Shown piece after piece: positions 38,366 to 49,053 of a stretch of DNA of 64,000 nt. The stretch comes from Thermovibrio sp. (GTDB taxonomy: Bacteria; Aquificota; Aquificia; Desulfurobacteriales; Desulfurobacteriaceae): contig WFYG01000044.1 in assembly GCA_015490195.1 (NCBI GenBank), positions 1-64,000 on the forward strand. The letters are read 5' to 3'. Position numbers and translations under genes: made by a program. Within the stretch, counting starts at the first letter, position 1, and every line of letters starts with the position of its first letter. Under the pieces are notes generated by a model. The model was given only the letters and a program-made list of their open reading frames with translations. It was not told the DNA's origin and did no database searches.

Positions 38366-38577
38366 ATCCCGGAGTTAGTATATCCAAACTCTGCAGCGAA
38401 ACCGTTTTTTCTTCAATCTTGCTCAATTGCCTATCCATCAAAGGTTTAAGCCATCTTTATTAGATGTTCATAAAAAACTTATACTTCCGTCGCTGCACTT
38501 GACTGTCTCTTCACTATCCTATATACTTGAAGTTAGATACTGTAGCTCTTTGACTATTAGAATAAGCTAAATCTGGT
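38366..38577 (+). promoter_or_regulatory. CRISPR leader
   Basis: 212 bases without a gene, AT-rich, between cas2 and the first repeat. The degenerate repeat is at the far end of the array, so this is the leader side where new spacers enter. It holds the pre-crRNA promoter at 38499-38527. Confidence 0.8.
38499..38527 (+). promoter_or_regulatory. Pre-crRNA promoter in the leader
   Basis: TTGACT (38499-38504) and TATACT (38522-38527) with 17-base spacing, near consensus. The start would be about 38534, some 44 bases before repeat 1. Confidence 0.65.
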
Positions 38578-40151
38578 GTTTTATCTGAACTAGTGGGATT
38601 TAAACCGATTTATGGAGCCTTTTATCTCATCAAGGCTCCAATAGTTTTATCTGAACTAGTGGGATTTAAACATGAACTTTCTGCCGCAGACAGGACAGGT
38701 TTTCTCTGGTTTTATCTGAACTAGTGGGATTTAAACTTTATTTCGCTCCTGCTTTTATCGGTTGCTACTTTATGTTTTATCTGAACTAGTGGGATTTAAA
38801 CTTTACTTGCAAAGAGAAGGAATGTCCGATATGTAAGTTTTATCTGAACTAGTGGGATTTAAACCCTTATAGTGGTTTATTATCTTCACTACTGAAATAT
38901 AGTTTTATCTGAACTAGTGGGATTTAAACATCTATGTTAGAAATGCTACATTAATTCATAGAATTGTTTTATCTGAACTAGTGGGATTTAAACGGAAGAC
39001 AAAAGACGGCAAGCTAATGAACAACTGGGTTTTATCTGAACTAGTGGGATTTAAACTTGTTACACGTGAGCCTTAAAGGCTCAGGTTCACCGGTTTTATC
39101 TGAACTAGTGGGATTTAAACTTAAAATATGAGGGAGGCATTTAACCTCCCTCATTGGTTTTATCTGAACTAGTGGGATTTAAACCAACTCTGTGCATGAA
39201 GTAGGCTCCGGCGGCTCCTCGTTTTATCTGAACTAGTGGGATTTAAACTAAAAACACAACTAAAAACGACTTTGTTGACGCCAAAGTTTTATCTGAACTA
39301 GTGGGATTTAAACCAAAAGAGGCTGAAGAATACACGGGGCTGTGTTTCAGTTTTATCTGAACTAGTGGGATTTAAACTTCTAAGGCTCTCTGAAACGCCT
39401 TCTTCTTAATGCCCAGTTTTATCTGAACTAGTGGGATTTAAACCTTCTATTGCTTTTTCGTAAATACTCTTTTTGAAAGTTTTATCTGAACTAGTGGGAT
39501 TTAAACCACTAAACGCGCAAGGGAATGGAAAAGACTCGTGAGAGTTTTATCTGAACTAGTGGGATTTAAACGGAGCCTGGAGGACATCGCAAACATCAAA
39601 AGAAGTGTAAGTTTTATCTGAACTAGTGGGATTTAAACTAAACAAAAGGGGCTTATCGGAACCCTCAAAGAGAGTTTTATCTGAACTAGTGGGATTTAAA
39701 CAGGTCAAAGGTTTCGTCTCCGTTGTCTCCAAAGTCGTTTTATCTGAACTAGTGGGATTTAAACCAAGGAGTACGGTTCAGGAGTATAAGTTGGGCTTAG
39801 GAGTTTTATCTGAACTAGTGGGATTTAAACCAATCTGTTCATACTTTGAGAGTAGCTCGGCAAGGGTTTTATCTGAACTAGTGGGATTTAAACCTTCCTG
39901 GGCTGCCGTGAACGCCTGCATCCCAGAGAGGTTTTATCTGAACTAGTGGGATTTAAACTATTGACCCTGTAGAGGAGCTCCCGGACGAAGTAGCAGGTTT
40001 TATCTGAACTAGTGGGATTTAAACTCTTTTTTCTACTCTCCCCCGGACTATGAGGAAATTGGTTTTATCTGAACTAGTGGGATTTAAACTGTTCACGAGT
40101 TAAACAGGTTGTCTGAGGAGGGAATAGGTTTTATCTGAACTAGTGGGATTT
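38578..40151 (+). CRISPR. CRISPR array, 25 repeats and 24 spacers, type I-B
   Basis: The 28-base repeat begins GTTTTATCTG, continues AACTAGTGGG and ends ATTTAAAC. I counted 25 copies, the first at 38578-38605 and the last at 40128-40151; copies 1-24 are identical. Copy 25 matches only its first 24 bases and loses the AAAC end. Spacers are 35-39 bases. The last eight bases, ATTTAAAC, fit the usual 8-base 5' handle left by Cas6. Leader side is toward cas2. Spacers 1, 8 and 9 contain inverted repeats. I saw no spacer matching elsewhere in the window. Confidence 0.98.
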
Positions 40152-40313
40152 GGGATTTTTGTTTGTTTTCTTGTCGTACCAGCAGGCCAGGATGTAGAGT
40201 ATTGCTAATGCGGGAGAGAGAGCAATAACAATAAGAGCAACTATAAGCGCTATTACTACGCTGAAGATGCACAGAGCCCAGAACCAGCCTAGTATTGTTT
40301 CAACTGTTGCCAT
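40140..40313 (-). CDS. 57-residue membrane protein overlapping the terminal CRISPR repeat
   Basis: Read on the minus strand from an ATG at 40313 with AGGAAGTGA before it: MATVETILGWFWALCIFSVV, then a strongly hydrophobic stretch (IALIVALIVIALSPALAILY), and a polar end CWYDKKTNKNPKSH. One long or two short membrane helices. The stop codon lies inside the last CRISPR repeat (in its ACTAGT). A possible promoter is TTGAGT-17-TAAAAA upstream. I do not recognise a family; the good ribosome site and membrane-protein composition argue that it is real. Confidence 0.6.
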   Translation of the reverse strand: MATVETILGWFWALCIFSVVIALIVALIVIALSPALAILYILACWYDKKTNKNPKSH

Positions 40314-40364
40314 TTCACTTCCTAAATCTAATCCTGAATTTTTTAAGGGCTTTCTACCTGAGAC

Positions 40365-40391
40365 TCAAATTGTTGGAGGAGTTTGCGATAA
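40365..40391 (+). promoter_or_regulatory. Sigma-28 (FliA)-like promoter for flgKL
   Basis: TCAAATTG (40365-40372), 11 bases, then TGCGATAA (40384-40391), close to the flagellar sigma-28 pattern TAAAGTTT-N11-GCCGATAA (the CGATAA core is exact). It lies 30 bases before flgK, a class of genes usually under FliA control. Confidence 0.5.
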
Positions 40392-40421
40392 TAGAATCAG
40401 ATACCCTGTTCTGGAGGGAGT

Positions 40422-41771
40422 ATGTCTCTTTTTGGAGCTCTCACGGCTGCAAGTCAGGCTCTTCTCTCTCAAAAGATTGGTATAACAACAACAAATAGAA
40501 ATCTGAGTAATGTCTATACAGACGGCTACTCCCGGGAAGCTCCGGTATTTGCTGACGTTCCGGGAATGGGAGTTCAGGTTGAGACGGTAAAGAGGATTTT
40601 CAGCAGAGCCTACTTTAAACGTCTTGTAGATGAAAACGGGGAGTATTCCCAGTTTTCTGCCTATAAGAACGTTCTCTCTCAGGTAGAGAGCCTTTTTAAC
40701 GAGCCTATGGGAAGCGGTCTTTCCGATGCTATTAACCAGTTTTTCAACTCGCTTAACGACATAGCCGTTAAACCAGATGACTTAGCTGCCAGAGAGAACT
40801 TTCTGGCTGTTGCTAAAACCCTCGTTGGAAGGATCAGGGATACTTACTCTTCCCTTGAAGAGATTGAAACCACTTCTGTTTCTCACCTAAAAGACGTTGT
40901 TTCAGAAGTTAACAGGCTTACAGAGAAGCTTGCAGAAATAAATAAGAACATGCTCCTGTATAAAGACTCCTCCGAGCGTTATAACCAGTACCTTGATGAG
41001 AGGGATAGGACGCTAAAAGAGCTCAGTTCACTGGTTGACGTTAAGGTGGTTTACCTTCCGGATGAACGGGTCAGGGTTTTTACTGCTAAAGGTTTCCCCC
41101 TGGTTTCTGAAGAGAGGAGTTTTGACCTCTCTGTTGAGGAGTCGGCAGCCGGCGTTACAGTTCTTGCAGACGGTGTAGACGTAACGGGTGATTTTGCTAA
41201 AGGGGAGGTGGGGGGAACCATTGCGGGCATAAAGGCCATTGAGGAATTTAAGCAGAAGTTGAATAACCTGGTTTCAACCTTTGCAGAGAAGGTTAACCAG
41301 CAGCACGAGGCAGGTTACGACCTTTACGGTGATACGGGGGTTGCTCTCTTCTCTTCCGACAACGGCCAGCCGATAGACGCTTCAAATATAACTCTTGCTT
41401 TTGATGATCCTAAGAAGGTTGCAGCAGCCTCTGATCCCAACTATCTGGCTTCTGACAACACAAACGTTAAAAACCTTATCGGTCTTGGAGATGAGAAGTT
41501 CAACGAGCTTTCAGACCTGAGTTTTGCGGAGTATTATGGAACTAAAATAGCCTCCTCTATCGGTTCTGAGGTTAAATCGGTAGATGACCTTTTAAAGGCC
41601 TCTCAGTTCAGGCTTGATGCTATTGAGGAAAAGGTTAAGGAGCTCTCAGGTGTTAACGTGGACGAGGAGCTTGTAAACTTAACGAGGTATCAGAGAGCTT
41701 ATAAGGCTGCAGCAAGGGTCGTTACCGTAACTGACGAGCTTCTTCAAACCGTTTTAGGTATGGTGGGGTAG
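40422..41771 (+). CDS. flgK: Flagellar hook-associated protein FlgK
   Basis: Hook-filament junction protein exported through the flagellar type III apparatus. 449 residues, shorter than the enteric 547. N-terminal rod/hook motif SLFGALTAASQALLSQKIGI, NRNLSNVYTDGYSREAPVFA; C-terminal coiled end GVNVDEELVNLTRYQRAYKA and AARVVTVTDELLQTVLGMV. The middle domain is reduced. ATG follows GGAGGGAGT. Followed four bases later by flgL. Confidence 0.93.
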   Translation: MSLFGALTAASQALLSQKIGITTTNRNLSNVYTDGYSREAPVFADVPGMGVQVETVKRIFSRAYFKRLVDENGEYSQFSAYKNVLSQVESLFNEPMGSGLSDAINQFFNSLNDIAVKPDDLAARENFLAVAKTLVGRIRDTYSSLEEIETTSVSHLKDVVSEVNRLTEKLAEINKNMLLYKDSSERYNQYLDERDRTLKELSSLVDVKVVYLPDERVRVFTAKGFPLVSEERSFDLSVEESAAGVTVLADGVDVTGDFAKGEVGGTIAGIKAIEEFKQKLNNLVSTFAEKVNQQHEAGYDLYGDTGVALFSSDNGQPIDASNITLAFDDPKKVAAASDPNYLASDNTNVKNLIGLGDEKFNELSDLSFAEYYGTKIASSIGSEVKSVDDLLKASQFRLDAIEEKVKELSGVNVDEELVNLTRYQRAYKAAARVVTVTDELLQTVLGMVG

Positions 41772-41774
41772 GTT

Positions 41775-42719
41775 ATGAGTATGAGGGTAACAGACGGAAT
41801 GATATACGACATACTCCTCAGGTACGACAGGCTTAGAGAGGAGCAGCTGAAGAGGAGTACGGAGGAGCTCTCCTCAGGAAAGGCTATTCTCAAACCCTCA
41901 GACAACCCTGTTGACTTTGCAAGAGCTCTAAGGCTTCAGCGTTTTGTTGACCATATTGAGAGATTCAACAGAAACATTGACCTTACGGACAACACACTAA
42001 AAACTGCCGAAACGGCCATGACTTCTGCTATTAACATCCTTCAGGAGGCGAGGGTTAAGATAGTTCAGGTTCTGAACACGGGAGCTCTCAACGGAGAGGA
42101 CGCAAAAGTTCTGGCTGACTACTTTAGAAATGTTGCCGCCTACGTTGTTAACATGGCAAACACGAAGATAGGAGATTCTTACCTGTTTGGAGGGGTTAAG
42201 ACCCAAAGTGCTCCCTTTTCTTCAGACGGAACTTACAACGGGGAGACTCAGGAAACGACTGTTCCAGTTGCCGGCGGAGTAGAGATTAACACCACCTTTA
42301 ACGGCTCAGACTACTTTGGAGTCAACGGAGTAACCAACAGAATAACGGTTGTTGAGGTTCTCAACAGGATTGCAGACCTTATTGAGACTGGAGACTTAAA
42401 CGCTCTGAATACTGAAACCGTTCAGGTTGACCTGGGAGATGGCGTTGAGAATCTGAAACTTCTTGATGCCTTTGACAAAGGTCTATCACAGATAGAAACC
42501 TACCGTTCAGTGCTGGGAACCCAGCAGAGGGTTGTTGAGGATATAAAAAACCAGAATGATGCTGTTGCTGTTCACTTTAAAGAGTTAAAATCAAAGATAG
42601 AGGATGCAGATTACACGGGGGTAATTGCCGATTATGAGAAGGCAAAAACGGCCTATCAGGCATTACTGGCTGCAATTACTCAGACTCAGAACCTTTCTCT
42701 CCTTAACTACTTTAAGTAG
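41775..42719 (+). CDS. flgL: Flagellar hook-filament junction protein FlgL
   Basis: Second junction protein, flagellin-like. 314 residues with the flagellin-type N-terminal helix (MRVTDGMIYDILLRYDRLRE, STEELSSGKAILKPSDNPVD) and C-terminal helix (KAKTAYQALLAAITQTQNLS ending SLLNYFK). The start is ATG 41775 or ATG 41781; both fit. In operon with flgK and the nuclease-like gene seven bases downstream. Confidence 0.93.
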   Translation: MSMRVTDGMIYDILLRYDRLREEQLKRSTEELSSGKAILKPSDNPVDFARALRLQRFVDHIERFNRNIDLTDNTLKTAETAMTSAINILQEARVKIVQVLNTGALNGEDAKVLADYFRNVAAYVVNMANTKIGDSYLFGGVKTQSAPFSSDGTYNGETQETTVPVAGGVEINTTFNGSDYFGVNGVTNRITVVEVLNRIADLIETGDLNALNTETVQVDLGDGVENLKLLDAFDKGLSQIETYRSVLGTQQRVVEDIKNQNDAVAVHFKELKSKIEDADYTGVIADYEKAKTAYQALLAAITQTQNLSLLNYFK

Positions 42720-42726
42720 GAGTTAA

Positions 42727-43512
42727 ATGCACCTTTTCAGCTGTTACGTTGATGTTGAGCGGTTTTTAGGAGAGCCTGTTAAAGAGCTGGTTCACTTCCT
42801 TATCTGTCTTCGTAGAAAAGAGCGGTTTCCCGTTATTACCCATATAGCGCGTTTTTTTCAGTACGTTGACCATGTTAATCAGTTTCACCGGTTTAAAAAA
42901 GAGAAGAAAGAGGAGTTTTTGGGCGCTCTTCCCATATCCGTTGCCGAAAAGAGAATCCTCTGGAATCTGATAGAGAACTTTTTCCTTAAACACGCCGAGA
43001 ACTCCTCAGGTAGACCTATACCGCAGGACGACGTTGTCTCTCTGAGGAAGGGAAGGCTTTTTGAAGAGCTGGTTTTTCACCTGGGGCCTGTTGAGAAAGG
43101 AAGGGTGGAGCTCCTCTCAATGCACTGTCAACCTATGGTAAACAGGGAAAGGTTGAGGATTTTCTGCGGGAAGAGGGAGCTCTCCGGGAAGAATGTTGAC
43201 GTTGCCTTCTGGGGGAAACACTACGTTGAGGCCTACGAGTGTAAGGGAAACGTTGAGTTCTTTATGAGGCTGGCATTCCACGGCGGCGAAAAGGCGAGGA
43301 AAGTGAGGGAGAAGATACTCTACCTGAACCAGCTGGCCTACCAGCTTAGGAGATACTTTGAAACGAAAATTTACCTTGCAAGCTTTGCCCCCAACATAGA
43401 CCTTGACTGGTGCAGGAAGACTGCCCTTGAGTGGGTGAGGGAGTGCGGAGCTCCCAAACTTGACTTTGAAATCATAACCGTTAACGAGTTTTTAAAAGAG
43501 ATAACAGCGTAA
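42727..43512 (+). CDS. PD-(D/E)XK nuclease-like protein of unknown role
   Basis: A 261-residue protein I cannot name. From residue 106 it has the order of a PD-(D/E)XK nuclease core: a helix with Glu (RKGRLFEELVFHLG, Glu113/114), a strand with Asp158 (GKNVDVAFWGKH), then YVEAYECKGN with Glu171-x-Lys173. A helix follows (ARKVREKILYLNQLAYQLRR). The N-terminal 100 residues are helical and basic with many His and Phe. It lies seven bases behind flgL with GAGTTAA before its ATG, so it should be cotranscribed with flgKL. Nuclease function is inferred from the motif. Confidence 0.6.
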   Translation: MHLFSCYVDVERFLGEPVKELVHFLICLRRKERFPVITHIARFFQYVDHVNQFHRFKKEKKEEFLGALPISVAEKRILWNLIENFFLKHAENSSGRPIPQDDVVSLRKGRLFEELVFHLGPVEKGRVELLSMHCQPMVNRERLRIFCGKRELSGKNVDVAFWGKHYVEAYECKGNVEFFMRLAFHGGEKARKVREKILYLNQLAYQLRRYFETKIYLASFAPNIDLDWCRKTALEWVRECGAPKLDFEIITVNEFLKEITA

Positions 43513-43581
43513 GTTTTAAACTCCTTAAAGAAAAAAAACTCCTCAATGTTAAAATTACCAGAAAATTACAGGGAAGGAAGA

Positions 43582-44190
43582 GTGAAAAGGCTTTTATTTT
43601 CCGCTTTAACTGTTTCTCTTCTCTTTTCCGGGTTCCCTTCAGTTTTACCTGTTAGAGCTTATGCTCAACATCTGAAAGTTCCTATTCCTAAACCTTTTGG
43701 CCTTGAGGTTGGAAAGACTACAGAGGAAGAGTTTAAAAAGTTTATTGCCAGGAAAGGCTGGGATGTGGTTGCTTCTGGCTATAGAATCATCAGGGACAAT
43801 ATAACCAATCCCAACATTACCGGTTACAAAGTTAAGGGATTACCCTTAGAGAAGCTTGATAGCGCCTATTTCTGGTTTTACAAAGGAAAGTTAATGAAAA
43901 TAGACTATAGACTTTCAGAGGATATGGCAAAGAGCACCTTTAAAACTTACTACGACCTGTTGGTTAAGAAGTATGGTTCTCCAGTCAGGTATCGGCCACC
44001 AAACCTTCAGGACGGAGAGGCTGTCTGGAACATTAGAGGAGTAAAAATCCTTCTCTACGTTCCCTGGGTCAGCTCTACAACCTACCTTCAGTACATAGAT
44101 CCTGAGCTTAACAGAAAGGCAGACATTTCAGACAGGGAGGTTTACAGGAAAATAACAGCCCGGAAAGCAAAGAACAATCAGGGAATTTAA
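43582..44190 (+). CDS. Secreted protein of unknown function
   Basis: About 202 residues from a GTG at 43582 (preceded by GGGAAGGAAGA). Signal peptide: KRLLFSALTVSLLFSGFPSV, likely cleaved after AYA before QHLKVPIP. The mature part is basic with many Tyr/Lys residues and no domain I recognise. The frame is open from 43546 but that extension would spoil the signal peptide. Its stop overlaps the end of convergent cmk by four bases. Confidence 0.7.
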   Translation: MKRLLFSALTVSLLFSGFPSVLPVRAYAQHLKVPIPKPFGLEVGKTTEEEFKKFIARKGWDVVASGYRIIRDNITNPNITGYKVKGLPLEKLDSAYFWFYKGKLMKIDYRLSEDMAKSTFKTYYDLLVKKYGSPVRYRPPNLQDGEAVWNIRGVKILLYVPWVSSTTYLQYIDPELNRKADISDREVYRKITARKAKNNQGI

Positions 44191-44843
44191 GGGTCTATCA
44201 GCTTTTCAACTTCAGAGAGGACCTCCTCAAGGGATTTGCCAGTTGTGTCAATTATAGTGGCTCCATCTGGAACTCTGAGGGGGGCGAAGGGTCTGTTCTC
44301 GTCCTGTCTGTCCCTCTCTATAACCTCTTTTAGAACTTGTTCGTAGCTTACGTTAAAACCTTTCTTTTTCAGCTCCTCGTACCGTCTCCTTGCTCTCTCT
44401 TCAGGGCTTGCTGTCAGGTAGATTTTCAGCTCTGCGTTGGGGAAGATGTAGGTTCCTGCGTCTCTGCCGTCTATTACTATCTTTTTCCCTTCCGCCATAT
44501 GTCTTAGGAGTTTTACAACTATCTCCCTTACTTCTGGAAACTGGGCAACCTGAGAGGCTAAAAGGCCGCCTTCTGGAGTTCTTATCTTTTCGGTTACGTC
44601 TTTCCCGTTTAACAGGACTCTGCCGTCTGGCAGGAGCTCAATTTTCAGGCTTTCCGCAACTTTTAAAACGGCCTCTCTATCCTTCAGGTCAACTCCTGAT
44701 AGCTTACAGCCGTAGCCGATTGCTCTGTAGAGAGCTCCCGAGTCTAAGTGGACGTATCCAAACCGTTTTGCTATCTCCTTTGCCAGGGTGCTCTTTCCAG
44801 CTCCTGCAGGTCCGTCTATCGTGATTATTCTGGGGTTTATCAA
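44187..44843 (-). CDS. cmk: Cytidylate kinase
   Basis: Phosphorylates CMP and dCMP. 218 residues: P-loop ITIDGPAGAGKSTLAKEIAK, CMP-binding HLDSGALYRAIGYG, IDGRDAGTYIFPNAELKIYL (Asp-Arg-Asp-Ala where GRDIGT is common) and ASPEERARRRYEEL. The last gene of the minus string, overlapping pncB by four bases. Confidence 0.94.
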   Translation of the reverse strand: MINPRIITIDGPAGAGKSTLAKEIAKRFGYVHLDSGALYRAIGYGCKLSGVDLKDREAVLKVAESLKIELLPDGRVLLNGKDVTEKIRTPEGGLLASQVAQFPEVREIVVKLLRHMAEGKKIVIDGRDAGTYIFPNAELKIYLTASPEERARRRYEELKKKGFNVSYEQVLKEVIERDRQDENRPFAPLRVPDGATIIDTTGKSLEEVLSEVEKLIDP

Positions 44844-46152
44844 CGCTCCCTCTCTATCTCTGAAAGTGTTTTCCGGTAGAGTTCTTTCAGTTTCTCGCTG
44901 ATTTTGACGGGATATTCTATCTTCCTATCTATTCTTTTTATTTCATCCGGCAGCTTTGAGAACCTGTCAAGGAAATACTCTCTTGCCTCTTTCAGCGTTG
45001 GAAGTTCTTTTATCGTTTTGCCGTTTTCCATTACTTTCTCAAGAAGCGGTTCTCCGGGGAGCTCCTCTCCAAAAACTCCAACAACGTCGCAGTCTTCGTT
45101 TCTGAAAACCTGCTTCTTTCCCGGGTACATCTTCTTCCCTGAGCTTGTCTTCATTACAGGTTTCCCGTTGAACTCAACAAGTTTGTAAACAAAGTCTATG
45201 TAGGGAGAATCTGCAGATGTTCCAAGCTTTGTTCCAACTCCAAAGGCGTCAACGGGAGCTCCTCTTTCTAAAATCTCCTTTATTCTGTACTCGTCCAAAC
45301 CGCCGCTGACTATGATTTTCGTCTCTTTGAATTCTGCTTCGTCTAACAGTTTTCTGGCGATTTTAGAGAGCTCCACAACGTCTCCGCTGTCAAGCCTTAT
45401 CCCTTTAAGGGGAACTCCCATCTCTTTTGCAACTCTTATCGCCCTTTTAATTCCTTCAATGGTATCGTAGGTGTCAACAAGCAGAATACCGTTGTTGGGG
45501 AACGCCTCAAGGTAGGCTCTGAAGGCCTCTTCTTCACTCTCAAATGCCATTATGAAGGAATGGGCAACTGTTCCGACTACCGGAATTCCGTAAACCTTCC
45601 CTGCCAGAACGTTTGACGTTGCGTCAAAGCCGGCCAGATAGGAACTCCTTGCAACCTTCATTCCGGCATCAAACCCGTGGGTTCTTCTGAGTGAAAAGTC
45701 TGCGAGCTTTTTCCCTTCGGCAACGGAGAAGACCCTTGCTGCTTTTGTGGCTATGAGGGACGAGATGAGAACCTGGTTCATAATGGCCGTCTCAAAGAGC
45801 TGGGCTTCGTAAATGGGAGCTTCAACCCTTAAAACAGGCTCGTTCTGGAAGAATATCTCCCCCTCTCTTACTGCATAAAGATTTCCTGTAAACCTGAAAC
45901 TTTTGAGAAAGTCTAAAAAGTCATCTGAAAAGAGCTTTAAAGAGTGGAGGTAGTCAATGTCGCTTTCAGAGAGCCTGTAGTCCTGGAGGAGCTCCACAAC
46001 GTCGTTTAAACCAGCAAACACTAAGTAATTCCTGTTTTTAGGAAGCTCTCTCACAAAGAGCTCAAATGAAGCCCACTCCGTCTTCCCGGCCTTCAGGTAG
46101 GCGTTCATCATCGTTAACTCGTAAAGATCCGTAAAGAGTGGTGAGGTCCTCA

Positions 46153-46156
<4 letters not shown>
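44840..46156 (-). CDS. pncB: Nicotinate phosphoribosyltransferase
   Basis: Converts nicotinate and PRPP to nicotinate mononucleotide in NAD salvage. 438 residues: [20 protein letters not shown] at the start, [60 protein letters not shown] and [20 protein letters not shown]. These match the long NAPRTase family. Starts with two ATGs; overlaps nth by four bases. Confidence 0.94.
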
Positions 46157-48333
<2,177 letters not shown>

Positions 48334-48393
48334 TATTTCCTCCTCTAAAATCATTATAGAATTAAAACTAAGAACCCTCTTTTTGAGGTTGTT

Positions 48394-49053
48394 ATGGATG
48401 AAAAAGAGCTTTTATCAAAGATAGACTATTCTGTCCTTAAGGCTACAACTACAGAGGAGGACGTTTTTAGGGCGGCTGAGAGGACAAAAGAGTTAGGTTT
48501 TGCTACGGTTTGTGTCTTTCCAAAACACGTTAAGATTGCAAGAGTCGTCCTTCCCGGAGAAAGGGTCTGTTCTGTTGTGGCCTTCCCTCTCTCTTCTGTT
48601 CCATCTCAGCTGAAACTGGCTGAAGCTCTCTTTGCCGCCGAGGAGGGAGCAGGGGAGCTTGACGTTGTTGTTGACATTGGAGCCGTTAAAGAGGGAAACT
48701 GGAAGAGGGTTGAAGAGGAACTTGTGGAGCTAAGAAACAACCTTTCAGACAGAATTTTGAAGCTGATAATGGAGTGTTGTTACCTTACTGAGGAGGAAAA
48801 GGTAACTCTGTGCCGCTTGGCAGTTGAAACCGGCTGGGACTACGTTAAAACCTCTACAGGTTACGGGACTTACGGCGCCACCGTTGGAGATGTTGAGCTT
48901 CTCCTGAGGTGTTCTGAAGGTAGAGTGAAGGTTAAGGCTGCAGGAGGAATAAAGAGTTTAGACCTTGCCAGACAGTTCCTTGAAGCGGGAGCAGACAGGA
49001 TTGGAACGAGCTCGGCGGTTGAGATTGCAAAAGAGCTGCTGCACCGTTGGTAA
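48394..49053 (+). CDS. deoC: Deoxyribose-phosphate aldolase
   Basis: Splits 2-deoxyribose 5-phosphate to glyceraldehyde 3-phosphate and acetaldehyde. 219 residues, TIM barrel: IDYSVLKATTTEEDVFRAAE, ELDVVVDIGAVKEGNWKRVE, VKTSTGYGTYGATVGDVELL with the Schiff-base Lys, VKAAGGIKSLDLARQFLEAG and RIGTSSAVEIAKEL. The first motif has Lys-Ala (LKAT) where LDHT/LKPE is usual. Overlaps ribF by 29 bases. Confidence 0.93.
   Translation: MDEKELLSKIDYSVLKATTTEEDVFRAAERTKELGFATVCVFPKHVKIARVVLPGERVCSVVAFPLSSVPSQLKLAEALFAAEEGAGELDVVVDIGAVKEGNWKRVEEELVELRNNLSDRILKLIMECCYLTEEEKVTLCRLAVETGWDYVKTSTGYGTYGATVGDVELLLRCSEGRVKVKAAGGIKSLDLARQFLEAGADRIGTSSAVEIAKELLHRW

Noticed and set aside
39626..39946. Open frame across CRISPR repeats 17-22 with repeated VLSELVGFK
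   Set aside because: It is the translation of the repeat itself; the spacers happen to lack stops in this frame and there is no ribosome site.
40267..40498. Two overlapping plus-strand frames before flgK
   Set aside because: They run through the sigma-28-like promoter and into flgK in other frames, and lack ribosome sites; the minus-strand 57-residue gene explains the region better.
44390..44824. Plus-strand frame of 144 codons opposite cmk
   Set aside because: Leu/Arg/Ser-rich shadow; cmk is certain on the minus strand.
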